64,000 nucleotides of DNA from Aquatica leii (lineage: Eukaryota; Arthropoda; Insecta; Coleoptera; Lampyridae): the NCBI GenBank assembly GCA_035610365.1, contig CM069433.1:53620487-53684486 (forward strand), in the 5' to 3' direction. Shown piece by piece: positions 23,801-36,700 of the stretch. The translations under genes and the position numbers were made by a program. A model generated the notes under the pieces. The model had not been told where the DNA came from. It worked only from the letters and a program-made list of their open reading frames with translations, and searched no databases. Position 1 is the stretch's first letter, and each line of letters begins with the position of its first letter.

Positions 23801-25600
23801 TGAAAGTTCCTTCAACTACCAAAATACTCCGTTCATCTGTAAACTCTACTAACGCTACGCTGAGAAGTCAACTTTGATTGCACCAACTGACGCTAAGTGA
23901 AAAAAAAACAACCGTTAACCTTCGTTTTATTGTGAATTAATTCATATTTGTGCAAATCTCAAAGATTTGATTTTCTAGATTGAACTTTTAATCAAAATCC
24001 TACTTGCTTAATCAACTTTAGAAATTCAAGAACTTTTCCTTATACTTTAAAATTTTACAATTTTTTTTGCTATTTAAAATTCACTTTTGTTATTTAAACT
24101 TTGGCTTAATTTACTTAATTTAATTTCTCTTTGTTTCTATAAGAAGTTGTTATCTGATTTACCTTGAAATTTGTTGACTTATAACGTAATTGTAACTGAC
24201 CTATTAACCTACATAAATTTGGTCGCGCATCTCCTGATCTACGAGATAGTAAACTTGAACCTAACTCTAATTCTCGGCTGTTATTTGTCGACGGCCAATT
24301 GTTTGTTTTAAATATTTTATTTAAGGAAACTTCGACTAGAAATACCGTGCACGGAGTTCCATCAGCGAAGTAATACGGTAAGATTTTTTTTGTATTTCAA
24401 ATTTGAAATTACTGTCTTGTCGAATAACGATCGCTGCCCCAAATTAAAATTTTTTGTTGTTTGTTTTGCAAACCTAACGTAATTAAATTAGTTTTACTAC
24501 TTTTGTTTTAACACAAGATAATTTAGATCCTGTATTTTTTTGTAATATTTGAAATCCATTATCGATTGTTTTACTCAACTTCACGCATATTTTGTTTGCA
24601 TAATTCAAAATTGAATATTTTATTGATTATTTTGTAAATTGCTATTTATTCTAAACACATTATATTTACATCAAATTTACTGATTGCTATTTATTGCTTA
24701 ACCTTCCCCGTTTTTTTTCCTTCAGCAACCCTTCGCTACTACTAGAGCCCTGTCAAACTTTTACAATTTATTTAACAGGACCGTAAGTAAACAAATTGTG
24801 TGGCGCACATTTCTAACAATTTCTAATCACTATTTGACTAATTTTATCTACTACGACATCTTTGATTTAAATATTCCCCTCACAATTTCTAACCCACCCC
24901 ATTTTGCCTACAAGAACCGAGCTACTGCGGCCATCGCTCCATTTAAATTTAGTTACCCATAATTCTTACCGTAACATGTTGTATAGTGAAAGTTTATTAT
25001 TGTGTTCAATTTTCTAGTTATTTTTGCAGAAATTGTAGATCATACTAAATCATTTTACTTTCAGTCGTAAATTTAGAACTTCTTGAAGTTTATGTAATGC
25101 AGCTTGTATTGAGTACACTGACGTTATACTATTCAAGTTTCTTGACTGATTGAACGTAATCAAGGCCAAATTTAGGCGCATAACGCCGGACATGTAAGCT
25201 TAATAAACGTTTTACTACTTGTTATAAGAAACTTCGGTAAAGTAAGTTTTTTTAGTACTTAGTTTAATCACTGTTATAAATTATATTTTTCGATTATTAA
25301 TTTGTTCGTGACTGCATGTAAACAAAATAGCTGATTAATTACGTTTGCAGTTACGGTGATTGTAAATGATTTTATTTGGTGTTTACTTGTTTAACTTATT
25401 ATTATACCTTGTGTCCCACCCTAGAGGTACCCCATGGAATTCAACATGAGAAAATTGAAATTATTTTTTTCTTGCTTCCCGAATTAAAAAATCGGAAACA
25501 ATTTGACGCAGATTTGAAGTGGCACTTAAAACGTTTCTAAAAACAAATTTTTGATTATAATTTGATAATTAATAAATTAATTACAGGCATTTGAAATTCG
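20870..25600. other. Long AT-rich stretch without recognised genes
   Basis: No frame matches a family I know. A 63-codon minus frame (22590-22399) has no features. 22085-22180 is an unusually T-rich pyrimidine tract. From about 22.95 to 25.44 kb base composition is slightly less AT-rich and may hold old retroelement sequence, but no motif, LTR or frame could be tied to it. Confidence 0.3.
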
Positions 25601-25604
25601 AAAT

Positions 25605-27378
25605 TTTTAAGATGTTTCGCCCATGCGATTCAGATCGGCTATCTTCGGTTTTTAAAGTAATATAAATGCTAAAATTAAATTGTAGCCCGTCAAATCAACA
25701 TTATGCAACTTTACTTTTGAGAAAATGGAAATTTGAAGAACAAAGACTAGAAAAATTACATTTGAAAATTTTCTGTAGCAGACAAAAAAAAATAATTAAT
25801 CAAACATAAATCTCACCACTCATCGTGGTACCAATAGGTCAAACGCAGGAAGATTGCTCGAATAATCGTCGTGCAGAAAAATTCATTTTAATAGAGAATT
25901 TGTGGCCCTGTAAAGGGTCTTTTTAATATGTCGATCCGTTGCTTGGCGGAACGACCACGGCGAATCACCTATTTGGGTATGAGGTGTTAAAAAATGCCTC
26001 CTGCTTGAACTGTACAATAAGTTAGCCGTTTAACAAATCTTTTTCGTGTTTCGGCTAATTTACGAATGGTAATAGCTCGGCATATCACTTGAATTTCATC
26101 TTTTAGTGCGTCTCTATTTTCATACCGTTTTCCTCCTTTGAATAATTTTTCTTTTATGTAACTCCACAAAAAAAATCGCAAGCCATGTAATAGGAGCATT
26201 CTTGCCTATCCATTGATTTGGAAATACTTCATTCAGAAGCCCAGTGTTTAGTCTAGCAGTATGGGCTGGAGCACCATCCTGCATAAAACAAACTTGGTGA
26301 TTTTCACCCGCAACATCATTTAGTTGTGGAAACATTTCTTCTAGTAGAAGGTAATGATATTTTATGGAAGTAAGTGTACCTTCAATAAAAAAAGGACCAA
26401 TAACATGACTTCCCAGCAAGCCTATCCAAATATTGACATTTTCTTGCCATTGACCTGGTCCATTTACTAATTTGTGTGGATTTTTAAGAGACCATGTACG
26501 ATTATTTTGTCGATCTGGTCTTTCATCAAGTCCAAATGAACATTCATCCAAAAAACCAATGTTTTTTTACAAAATCGCGATTGGTATTGTTCATTTAGGT
26601 GATTATTTCACAAAATCTCATACGAGTATAATGATCGTGTGGTAATAATTTTTGATGGCATTGCTAACGGTAACTTTTAAAGCCATTCTGTTTGAGGTAC
26701 CTGAATGCTGACGACCAAGGAACACCTACATTAATTTCAATTTCTCGCAAACTAACATCAGGATCATGGTCTACCGCTGCAAGAACTGCCAATTTCTGAG
26801 GGTTGTCTTCATGATCGTGTAAGGGTAGTGGACGCTGACATTTACATGGTGGATTTACGGAGCCAGTGGTTTTAAATAAGTGTATCGTTTTTTTGATACT
26901 CTTTAAAGAAGGTATTGGTCTATCTGCGAAAAAACCAGCAGTCTTCTCGAATTTGGACCTTTGAAACACCTCAAAAATATTGTTTTAACACAAGAATTTT
27001 TTTTTCTACATTTATTTTCAAAGCTTGTAAAACGATTCTATCAAAACTGTCAACACTTCAAATGTTTTATAACAAATCAATGTTAACTTGATTTTTAATA
27101 CCTATTTACTTGAACATAATTCAAGTTTATTTCATTTTGGAATTATAATCTGGTTTATTAGCACGCAAATGCGGGTCGCAATTTGGTTTTTTTAGCCTAC
27201 AGAAAATTTTCAAATGTAATTTTTCTAGTCTTTGTTGTTCTTCAAATTTCCATTTTCTCAAAAATAAAGTTGCATAATGTTGATTTGACGGGCTACAATT
27301 TAATTTTAGCATCCATATTACTTTAAAAACCGAAGATAGTCGATCTGAATCGCATGCGCGAAAAACCTTCAAAGTTTT
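25605..27378 (-). mobile_element. Mariner-like DNA transposon with about 190-bp inverted ends
   Basis: 25605-25795 and the reverse complement of 27185-27378 are near-identical inverted copies (both contain CGATTCAGATCG, TAGCCCGTCAAATCAACATT and a following purine-rich run). The transposase remnant lies on the minus strand between them. A frame of 81 codons (27372-27127) falls inside the right inverted repeat and is probably not a gene. On the minus strand, about 25925-25900 holds a CCCT/AGGG hairpin followed by CACAAA, downstream of the transposase. Confidence 0.7.
25987..26969 (-). pseudogene. Mariner-type transposase, frameshifted, third catalytic Asp lost
   Basis: 26969-26664 encodes the N-terminal region with two helix-turn-helix-like parts (SIKKTIHLFKTTGSV; VPWSSAFRYLKQNGFKSYR). 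A frameshifted link leads to 26551-26120, which carries the first catalytic Asp in DECSFGLDERP and the second in CFMQDGAPAHTA. The expected SPDLTPLD segment after WIGKNAPITW is missing. A small deletion and frameshift join directly to RFFLWSYIKEKLF in the next frame (26199-25987), so the third Asp is gone. The C-terminal tail (LAETRKRFVKRLTYC) is otherwise present. The family resembles insect DD34D elements with a DUF4817-type N-terminus. Confidence 0.75.
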
Positions 27379-28200
27379 TTTTTATTATATTTTTTCAACC
27401 ACACAACTCAGTCACATTGTACCTAGCCGTAATGACGTGGTTTTTACCAACGGGGCGCATTACAAAAATGGTTGGTAACAAATTATAAGTGTATCATAAT
27501 TAGCTGTACTGTACAGACTTGTAAAACACGATAAAGTTTACGATTGTTATTTGTGCACTAAGAACTAACCTAACACACTCTGTACATAATAATTAAATTA
27601 CGTTCTAATTTCATATACACGGCCAGGACAAGTTGTTTATCTTCCTCACTATATCATTCTACACTCTAAATTAGTTAACACCTCAATTACCAGTTTTACA
27701 ATAATTTTTAAACATGAAATTAATTACAACAAAACTTAAAAGTAAACACACATACTATATCGTGTATGACATCGTAATTCGAATTTTCTCTGTCACTATG
27801 ATTATGTCGACAATAGAATAAGGTAGTTAACCTTTCTGGTTAGCGTTAATTCCATTAGATTAAAGTGGACTTATTCTCGTATGGATAATCAAAGCAGGTA
27901 CATTACACTTATCAATATCTCAGCTTTATCCGGAATCTTAAATTGTGCTGGTTTCTAAAATTATTGAGGATATTAAAACTAGCCGGTATCCCAAATTTAT
28001 ACTGAGTCCTAAAATTATGCTGGGCTCTAAAACTAAATCACAATGTAGCAATTGACCTAAGAATCTTCTTATACATATTTCCATAATGAATAGGGTTTTA
28101 TCCTGTGGACTCAAGTTTAGGGGAGCGTAAAGCATATGCGACCTTTAGTAAGTACAAATTCTAATATTCCTGATTATTTGCTATGTATTACAAAAAAAAC
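27379..28200. other. AT-rich stretch, nothing recognised
   Basis: No coding or structural feature could be supported; the one short minus frame (28135-27938) lacks family features. Confidence 0.3.
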
Positions 28201-28249
28201 GGTATTTAATACTCTATTTATCTTTTCGGCGGGATTAACTTGTGGATGG

Positions 28250-29700
28250 TAGTAAGATGTATACAAAATCTTTACTCTATAATTAAACACCATTATCTAC
28301 TATAATTATTCTAAGAACTCTAAATACGTTTTTTTCCAAATGTACATATAATCATATTAACAATAGATACACAACGTATGAGAAAAAACTAACGAGAATT
28401 TAGTAAATAATCTCCGAGATCAAAAATATACATTAACTTATATCTTTGTTTCGAACAAGGAAAAGCACCAATCAAATCCAAAACTTTCAGAATATGTGGG
28501 TGCTCAACCATTAGATCACCAGTTTTTTTTCTGTTCTAATTTATGACTTAAACAAACTTTACAAAATCTAACATAACGAGCAACACTAGTATGCAATTTT
28601 GATCAATAATGTTTCTATGATTCTGACAGTCTTAGCTACGGTTGTAGTATCTACTTAAACAACTATAAATTATCAACCCTTCAACCGCGATAATTGTCCG
28701 CTTTACTTTAAATCAAATAAACTGAATTAGTATACCATCTATCACGTTTATCTGGCTAATCTACATTTACTTCATCGATAATTGGATCCAAACGAGAAAG
28801 CGTATCTGACACGACGTTATCCTTCCCCTTACAATGTACGACTTCAAAATCATATTACTGTAACCTTTCAGCTCAACGCGTTATTCTTCCTTTAAGGTTT
28901 TTCAAGTTATTTAACCACACTAAAGAGTAATGATCAGTAATAACTTTAAAACGTCAGCCCTCAATATCAGAACGAAATTTTTTAACTGTTTTACAACTTA
29001 CTAATGTAACCAATGACTTTGTTATTGCCGGCATACTTTTGACTTCACACAGCACCTAACCCAAATCCAGAAGCATTTGTCTGAATTATAAACGATTTAG
29101 AAAATCTGAATACGCTAAAATTGGCGCTGATACGAGAAACTTTTTATTTGTATAAACGCTACTCACAATTTTCTGACTAAATAAATTTATATCCTTTCTT
29201 TAATAATTTAGTCAGCGAAACTACAATAAATAAAAAATTCGGAACAAATCTTCTATATCATGATCAACAACATACCTTAAATACTTTAACTCTGCTTTAA
29301 CATTTATATCTGCTCAACGACAATTCCAATTTGAATATGTTTCTGAAAAGTATTAGTAAGAATGATGACATCATCAAGATATGCAAATGCATACAGATGA
29401 AGTTTACAACATAGAATCTGATCAATAAAACCCTGACACGTAGCTAGAGCGTTATGTAACCCAAATGGTAATGTATTTTCTACGTAATGACAGCAGTACT
29501 ACAAAAGTTTCTAAAACGTTACAAGGTAAATCATAATTACCTTCAAATCAAATCTTTAAAAACGGTTTTCACATTTTATTCCTGTTTTTTTTATGTTAAG
29601 TAGCGTCAAAAGCTGTATGTATTGAATTGCCAAAGCTTTGACAAAATCTCTTGCTTAAGTTGGTTTCTATAAGATTGTACAGTTTTTTCGAGTTTATACT
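28250..29700 (-). pseudogene. Ty3/gypsy pol remnant: RT palm to RNase H to integrase
   Basis: Reading the minus strand downward: about 29480-29330 gives PFGLHNALATCQGFIDQIL and then YAFAYLDDVIILT, the gypsy RT box with YLDD. Later come ASGFGLGAV-like residues and, around 28990-28770, VITDHYSLVWLNNLKN and KGKDNVVSDTLSRLD, the RNase H tail. At 28560-28400 there is a Cys-x2-Cys zinc region and an LIGAFPCSKQRYK-like segment, the start of the integrase core. Many stops and shifts make it a fossil. The N-terminal part of the same element lies at 32.45-33.26 kb; the PLE at 29.72-32.45 kb splits the RT. Confidence 0.75.
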
Positions 29701-30215
29701 ACTTCACTTACTTTATATTAATTAATTCAAACTTCTTTGTTTAGGAGGGGCATATAAAACCACTTTAATTTATTTTTGTGGCAACGTTTCGTGCTGAAGG
29801 TTAGCACTTCATCAGGCCAACTGTAATTTATTAAACTCGTAAGTCAAACAACATAGTAACAACAGAATGAAATTAACAGATAATTTTTAACACATAAAAC
29901 TTACAGAATAAAATCAAGTGGATCAATCCACCGGCCAAGGACATCGGCAACTTTACGAGCTGGTATTAAACATACAATGGTCAATAATTAAAATTTTTTT
30001 AATATATATAACGTAGGACATAAACGTTCAACAAACAAGTGACAAATGTTGTGTATCAAAAATTTATGATTGTCAAGGGAAAGATAAGAATAAAAAGATA
30101 AACAAAACTGAATAACGATAAATCCAACCTATATAGCTATCTCACAATTTTGGATATTAAATTATTATAAACGCTGCTTAAATTGTTGGTCTCGTTGTTA
30201 AAATTAATATTATTA

Positions 30216-31725
30216 TTAATATATATATTGATGTATAGCATTTCGGAAACTAAACGCTTTTTCAAGTTGTTTTCCACATCTAAAATCATATTTATGGTTG
30301 GCCATCCAATTTTTTAGCTTATGTTTAGTTTGACCAATATAACACGCATTACATCCAGTACAGTCAAGCTTATACACTACGTCGTGTTTATCTATAGTGT
30401 TAATTTTATCTTTAGTATTACTATACAGCATGTTGTAAATGGTGTTAGTGTTATACATGGTTATTTTGATGCTAGGTGTTGTTAGTATCGAAATGATTCT
30501 TTGTGTTAGATTTGGGACGTTTATGATTTTGGTGTAAGTAATATTAGTATTAAGGTTAGCGTTAAGGGTAGTGTTAAGGTTAGTACTAGGTGGGTTAACT
30601 GGTGGTGGAATAGTACTAGTTGTGTTAGTGTGTAGCAGTATTTTTTTTATTATATTGTTAGGATAGTTGTTGTTTCTAAGTATTTTCTTTAGAATCTTAA
30701 AGTTTTTTTCATGAAATTGAGGACTGCTCAAACCTATAATTTTATTTTTCATAGCTTTAATAGTATTAATCTTTTGGTGGTGCGGATGTTTAGATAAGTA
30801 ATTGATCGTTCTGTTATAGGCTATCGGCTTAGTATACCATTCAGTAATTATCGTATTAGTACTAACATCCCTGATCAGTCTAACATCTAAAAATGATAAA
30901 GATCCTTGTGTTTCTATTTCAAAAGTACATTTTAAATGTGGATTGTAACTATTAAAAAGGTTTAAGGTATTATTAATTTCAGTTTCTGGAATACATGCAA
31001 CGATATCATCAGCATAGCATAATAAAAATGTTGGAGTGTAAGTCAGTTTGTTTTTAACATATTTTAGCAGATCATGCATTGTGAGATTAGCTAATATAGG
31101 CGACGCCGGATTTCCCATGGCAGTACCGAATTTTTGAATATACATTTTGTCATTATAAGTGAAATAACTAGAGTCAAACAGGAATTGAATAATTTGTACA
31201 ACTTCAACTAATTCTAATGTGGTGTGGCTCTTTAGCTCAACCCAATATTCATTTAGTAATTTAACTGTAAGTTCTTCAGTGATATTGGTGAATAAAGATG
31301 TAACATCAAATGATATAATCTTATAATCAAATGGTACCAATGTATTCCTAGTTCTATCAATTAATTCATATGAGTTTTTAATGTTATGAATAAAAATGTA
31401 TGAAATATTTTGTATTAAATTTGAAATGTATTTAGATAATTGATAGGTAGGAGCTCCTATACATGAGACAATTCGTCTTATCGGGTGTTCATCTTTATGT
31501 GTTTTTATTAAACCGTAAAACTTAGGTGGTGAGCTTGTGTGAGTTGTTAGTCTTTTATATGTAGTGAAGTCAATATGTCCGTTTTCGTAAAGTTGCTTAC
31601 TAAGTTTATTGTTTTTAATTTGAAATTTATTTGTAAGGTCTATGTCTGTTTGTGTATAGATGTTATTGTCATTAAGCAAAGTTAGTATTTTTTCGTGGTA
31701 TTCGTCTTTATGTATAATAACTTTC
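30216..31725 (-). CDS. PLE reverse transcriptase with truncated GIY-YIG endonuclease
   Basis: The 487-codon frame lacks an ATG at its start; it continues upstream in frame to about 31725, where a frameshift joins it to ITRADK, the conserved PLE motif. Visible RT motifs in order are PPKFYGLIKTHK, SFDVTSLFTNI, GTAMGNPASPILANL, LLCYADDIVACI (YADD catalytic pair) and LSFLDVRLI. Near the C-terminus, VVYKLDCTGCNACYIGQTKH is the GIY-YIG domain. The conserved Arg before the His is replaced (LKNWMANH) and the frame ends about 25 residues later, so the domain lacks its catalytic Glu. RT residues look intact; nicking activity is unlikely. It would copy PLE RNA at nicked or free DNA ends. Confidence 0.85.
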
Positions 31726-32120
31726 GCATTGCCTTATCAGCTCTAGTAATTAAAAGGTCGTAATGTGTATGTACTTGGCGGAGTACCCTGTGTAAGTTGA
31801 ATTTTAGATCGTTAATTAATTATTTCAGGTTATGTAGCCGCTAATATGTTATATTGATTTCTATATTTAATATCGATGTTTTAAAATGATTGATTAATCT
31901 GTCTAACTTATTACTAAATGGGGTGTGTTCTGCTTGTATTAAGTACGTACATTTAAAAAACTGTTGTATGTGTGTCGGATTAACAAGATTTAACTTACAC
32001 CTTTTTAGATAAACCTTTCGATTAATTAATTTGGACAATTTAATGTACGACTTTTCTAGTTTAATGATCGATTTATACGTTTCTTGGTTATAGTTGTTAC
32101 GTAAGGTGTTTGTTGAACGT
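31726..32120 (-). pseudogene. PLE N-terminal region with stops
   Basis: The minus strand encodes INRKVYLKRCKLNLVNPTHI and further down INDLKFNLHRVLRQVHTHY leading to ITRADK, the order expected at the N-terminus of a PLE polyprotein. In-frame stops occur near 31845 and 31820, and a frameshift near 31725. This region therefore disables an otherwise open RT frame downstream. Confidence 0.65.
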
Positions 32121-32449
32121 TTATGTCCTACGTTATATATATAAAAAAAATTTAATTATTGACCATTGTATGTTTAATGTTTTATTTATTAATAATTAAA
32201 TACCAGCTCGTAAAGTCGCCGATGTCCTTGGCCGGTGGATTGATCCACTTGATTTTATTCTGTAAGTTTTATGTGTTAAAAATTATCTGTTCATTTCATT
32301 CTGTTGTTACTATGTTGTTTGACTTACGAGTTTAATAAATTACAGTTGGCCTGATGAAGTGCTAACTTTCAGCACGAAACGTTGCCACAAAAACAAATTA
32401 AAGTAGTTTTATATGCCCCTCCTAAACGAAGAAGTCTGAATTAATTAGT

Positions 32450-33260
32450 AAACACACAGAGGAGGATAAAGAATCTTTACCACGTATATTATATTACTTT
32501 ATATTATAAAATCTTATAAAACGCAAAATCACCGACAACAATGCTGAATCTTTAATTTTTACATTAAAACAAATAGTCGCCTTAACCTAGTCAATACTAA
32601 TCTTTTTTATGCTTTTATGTAAACAAAGATCCAATTATTAAACAACGTGAAATAGTCGTTGTTACTAACTACTAGCAAATAGTCAGTGTAATTTTGATGC
32701 TACTGGTCGATTTAAATTTTTGTTTTATTATAATGGGCTGACAGAACGGTTTAAAAAATAATCATAATGATTTCTTTATCAATTTTCCAAAAATCCGAAT
32801 TAATAAATGCAGCATCTTGGGACAGGATTAGGAGTTGTCCTAATGTTTAGCTCCAAGTTTGTTACAGGAAGTTCAGGTTGCTTTAGGTAAAGTTAATTAT
32901 CTAAAAACAAATTCTGTAGCGTACTCTTAATCTGATAATTTATTGAGTGTTCAATATTTAATTCAACGTCATCTTCCCTAATCTCATAACGTTCATAGTA
33001 TCGTTAATCGGTTACGAGTAATCGGATCTAGACTTGTTTAAAAGAATAACATTACCGCAACTAAAATTTAACTGAATACACTTTTCGAAAAAATGACGTC
33101 CTAATAAAGCATCATAATGAGTAGTGTTTCTTTTAACTACAGATAATTGTACATCTAACTTAAAATTATCTATTGAAAAATGAAAGTCTACGGTGCCAAA
33201 CATCTTCAATACATAACCGTTAATACCACATAATTTAAAAATAGTAATTTTCAACACGTT
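32450..33260 (-). pseudogene. Ty3/gypsy protease and RT N-terminus remnant
   Basis: The minus frame 33257-33012 includes DFHFSIDNFKLDVQLSVVK and YDALLGRHFFEKC, the C-terminal half of a retropepsin with the LLGR motif; the DTG active-site part is not visible. Below 33000 the reading continues through several frames with NIRTTPNPV-like and NRPVASKLH-like pieces that fit the entry to a gypsy RT, up to the PLE insertion edge at about 32445. It is the upstream portion of the pol remnant at 28.25-29.70 kb. Confidence 0.6.
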
Positions 33261-33745
33261 TTAGTACTTTAGAGAGGATGGTATCATAGATTTGCGAAGT
33301 TAGCACGGCATTTTTACAATTTCGTTTTTTTAAGGTAAGAAATGCGAAGGTTTTTTAAATTTTTATCAAGAACTGTAGACCTATGAAAAGTACTATTAAA
33401 ACTTTTATTAATTTTAAAAAAAGTTTTTTTACAAAATGTGCTGAGCGTGAATATTAGAAATTTATTCAAAATTGTTAATTGTTAAAATGGTGAGCTAAAA
33501 TTACACATATATAATTAACTTGACCGGAACTATTCAGAACTCTCGTCAAAAATAGTAGTTTTCAACGCGTTTTAGTACTTTAGAGAGGAGGGTGTCATGC
33601 TAGATTTGCGAAGTTAGCACATTTTTACAATTTCGTTTTTTTTAAGGTAAGAAATGCAAAACTTTTTTTAATTTTTATTGGAACTGTTGAACTATAAAAA
33701 GTGCTATTGGAACTCTTATTATTTTTTTTGTGAACGTAGTGCTAA
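33238..33745. repeat. Direct duplication of about 190 bp, offset about 311 bp
   Basis: 33238-33430 and 33549-33740 share long blocks, among them TTTTAGTACTTTAGAGAGGA and ATTTGCGAAGTTAGCAC, then TTTTTACAATTTCGTTTTTT. The copies differ at scattered positions, so the duplication is old. It abuts the gypsy protease remnant and may be a duplicated gag/protease upstream segment. Confidence 0.55.
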
Positions 33746-36700
33746 CTTCACAGACACAGACTCACTTTGTATAAATTGAATTATTTGTTTATTCAAAATC
33801 TTGACTAATTCTCAAATTGCTAACCAAGAACGACATTGTGCAAAGTTACTATAAAATGTAGCTGTAGCTGTTATAAATTCTTCGACTTTATTACTCTTAT
33901 TTATGAAAAGTTTTCGCATCTATAAACAGAACAATTTTTTAAATTTGAATTCTTTTGTTTACTAAGGAACTCCGTGTCTCGACAACCCCCTTGTTTCCTT
34001 GTTTTGGCTTGTTAGCAAAACTTGATAATACCACACATATTGATGTATGTAGTTAATTATCAATATTTAAAAAATGCAAAGGTGCGCAAACATTCAGATA
34101 CATATTCCTAACTACCTGCAAAGATTATTTTCTTACGTTCTAAACACTAACTCGCATTAAAAAAATATATTTTTATTTTAACATAAAATAGTACATAGAC
34201 TACGTTTCTCTACAAATATGAGGTACTTCTTAAAACAGCGGATGTGGCGGCGTCTCAGTAACTTTTTTTAATACAAGGAAATTCATTCGTTTTTCCAATT
34301 TGCAAAGATACTCACTAAAATCATTCTTGCTTGTTTATTATTTACAACAAGGTTTTTTAGTTCTGTGAATTCTGAAAATTGGTATTCGCAAGCTTCGTTT
34401 TAAGTCTTCACAAAGAGATTTTATGCAAAATTGTTTTTCTAGATTCTCTAATCTTGCATTAATTTTTGCAAAATTTTGTTCTACGTTCAACTTAAAAATA
34501 CTAGTCTCTTGTAAGAAGAAAGAAGACGCTTCTATGACTAGAACGAACAACAAACGAAATTGTTTATTATAAGCATAATTGTTTGTATTGCACTCAAGTA
34601 CTGCATTTGTAAATCCTTGACGTTTATTTATCATAAAAGATGTAAATACAAAAGAATTTTAAATGTCGCCTAACATGTCATAAACAATAGATTAACGATC
34701 GCCATGTTCTTATGTGTGCAAACTAGCGTATACGCTCTCAATTTTTTGCGCGGGAAACGACAGGAAGTGTCTCTTATGGTTGTTATTACCAATGTTATTA
34801 CCTATGTGATTTGGCGCTCCAATTTACAAAAGGCCTTTATATATCTTACGTTAGAAGACAAATTAAAAATTTATAAAAATATTTTTTATTAAAACTGATA
34901 CGCACTATTAAAATAAAAATATAGCTAAACAACCCCAGTAATAACTGTATTAATCAAATCTAGGTTTAGGTCTCTTATTCTAGTATTAAGTTATAAGTAA
35001 TATAATGAAACAAAAATTTAAGAGACTAACAATACATCATTAATAAATAAAAATATCTACGTATTTCAGACTACACCCACGTTTTACACTCACAGGACTA
35101 AAAATGTTAACTCGGTCAGAGAACGTTAAATTTAACGAAAACAAACCTTTGAATTTAAACAAGTAATTAATATTTGCATTTTCGTATTTTATCATTGAAT
35201 TTACTAAAAGGGGTAACTAAAACACGCCATATTCATTTTAAAAATTTATGAAATTCTTTGAAATACAACAGTACCATTTATTATGATTGACAAACAGTAG
35301 ATAAATTATTTACAGACAAATAGAACCCAGTAGCGTAAGTAGGCGTCTTGGGGTCCAGGGGCTAAAAAATTTTTGGGGTCCGTAGTAAGTAGTTATAAAT
35401 AAAATATTTATAATTAACAAAAAATAGATACATCGTTTGCAACTTGCTAAGCTAATTTATTTAAAATTCTCTTTTTCAAAGAAAACATTTACTTATGTAT
35501 ACTTCATGAATTAAAAACAAACAAATAAACCTTACTTAGAAAAAAACCTGTAAACAAAACAGAAATCGACTCGAAAAGCAGTTCAACATACGACTACTAT
35601 ATATTACATTATACAAACATTTAGTGTGGGATATTTTTTTATTAGTATGTTTAGACTACGAAGTAATAACAATTACTCACTATACGATGGATGATACGCT
35701 TAGTCGTACGGTGATCATTTAGCTCACTTATATTTTACTACTTATCTTTCTTAACGATTTATAATAAAAAAAAATTAAAGCAGGATAACGTTTATTATTA
35801 CAAAAATTCATAACATACATACAGAGTATTCCTAGTAACGTTAAATTAAAGATTTCAGGCCGATCCTGACTATCTAAATAAATAAAAACGACTGTTTACT
35901 ATAACTGCGGTAAATAGTTAGTAAATGCTCTAAAAACCGTTAAACTTATTGTTGTGTTCTTTAATTTTCCATCATTTACAAAATCAATTGTTAATAGAGT
36001 AATTAAAGCAGATACTGATGTTTATTTTTTAGCGTTATTACTAACTTAGCTTAACAAAATATACTTTTTGTACACAATCACGTTTATCTTTGGTTATAAC
36101 CAAAACAAGAGCTTAGATAAATAAATACAAAATTCAGTTTTTTAAAACTTCGAGAGTTCGACAATCTGCTTTAGTTCTGTCTCAATTTTTTTCACGAATT
36201 AGTCAGTTGATACTAAGTGATTCGTGTAAACGTACTCGTGTTTTATAATATTTAATTTAAATTTTCTCTTTATTATGTACAATTGCATAATATAGTGGTA
36301 TTGTTTTAATGTGCGATGTGTGTAATTATAATCTCCACATCACACATAGATTGTATTTTGAGCAATATTCTAATAGACAATTGCCGTTTGGTGTGTGTGC
36401 AAGTACTTAGAAAGACTGGAGATCTTCTTTTGGGTCTTGTGTGATTAATTATAGTTCAAATTTTAAATACTTTTAAGAAAAATTAGGGGTAATAATTGTT
36501 TTAAGTAAATTTATGTAAAAAATAATGCGGACACCGCGGTAATAAACGCACTATGGAGCAAAATTGAAAAGTGCATAAGATACTTATTTCTTGAATATGA
36601 ACCGTAAAAGGTGCTTATTTGTTAAATGTAAAATAAAAAATTATTTAAATCTATGAATTATATAAAATATTTCTTATACCTAAAAGAAACCAGTAGAATC

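Larger units (their letters stand above)
29720..32445 (-). mobile_element. Penelope-like element with inverted terminal copies
   Basis: 29720-30030 and the reverse complement of 32120-32445 are near-identical: both start with TTTAGGAGGGGCATATAAAAC-type sequence, carry the hairpin motif, and share a segment with TGGATTGATCCACTTGATTT. The coding strand is minus. Each terminal copy carries a GGC, CTGATGA, GTGC-stem, GAAAC, GTTGCC hairpin (minus strand 29818-29780; + strand 32348-32386). PLE ends are known to carry hammerhead-like ribozymes. The insertion lies inside the RT of a dead gypsy element, so it is the younger of the two. Confidence 0.8.

Noticed and set aside
25900-25985. Possible histone coding end upstream of the histone-like hairpin
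   Set aside because: The minus-strand translation matches no core histone C-terminus; only the hairpin resembles histone mRNA ends.
27127-27372. 81-codon minus frame at the right end of the mariner-like element
   Set aside because: It lies within the long inverted repeat and has no family features.
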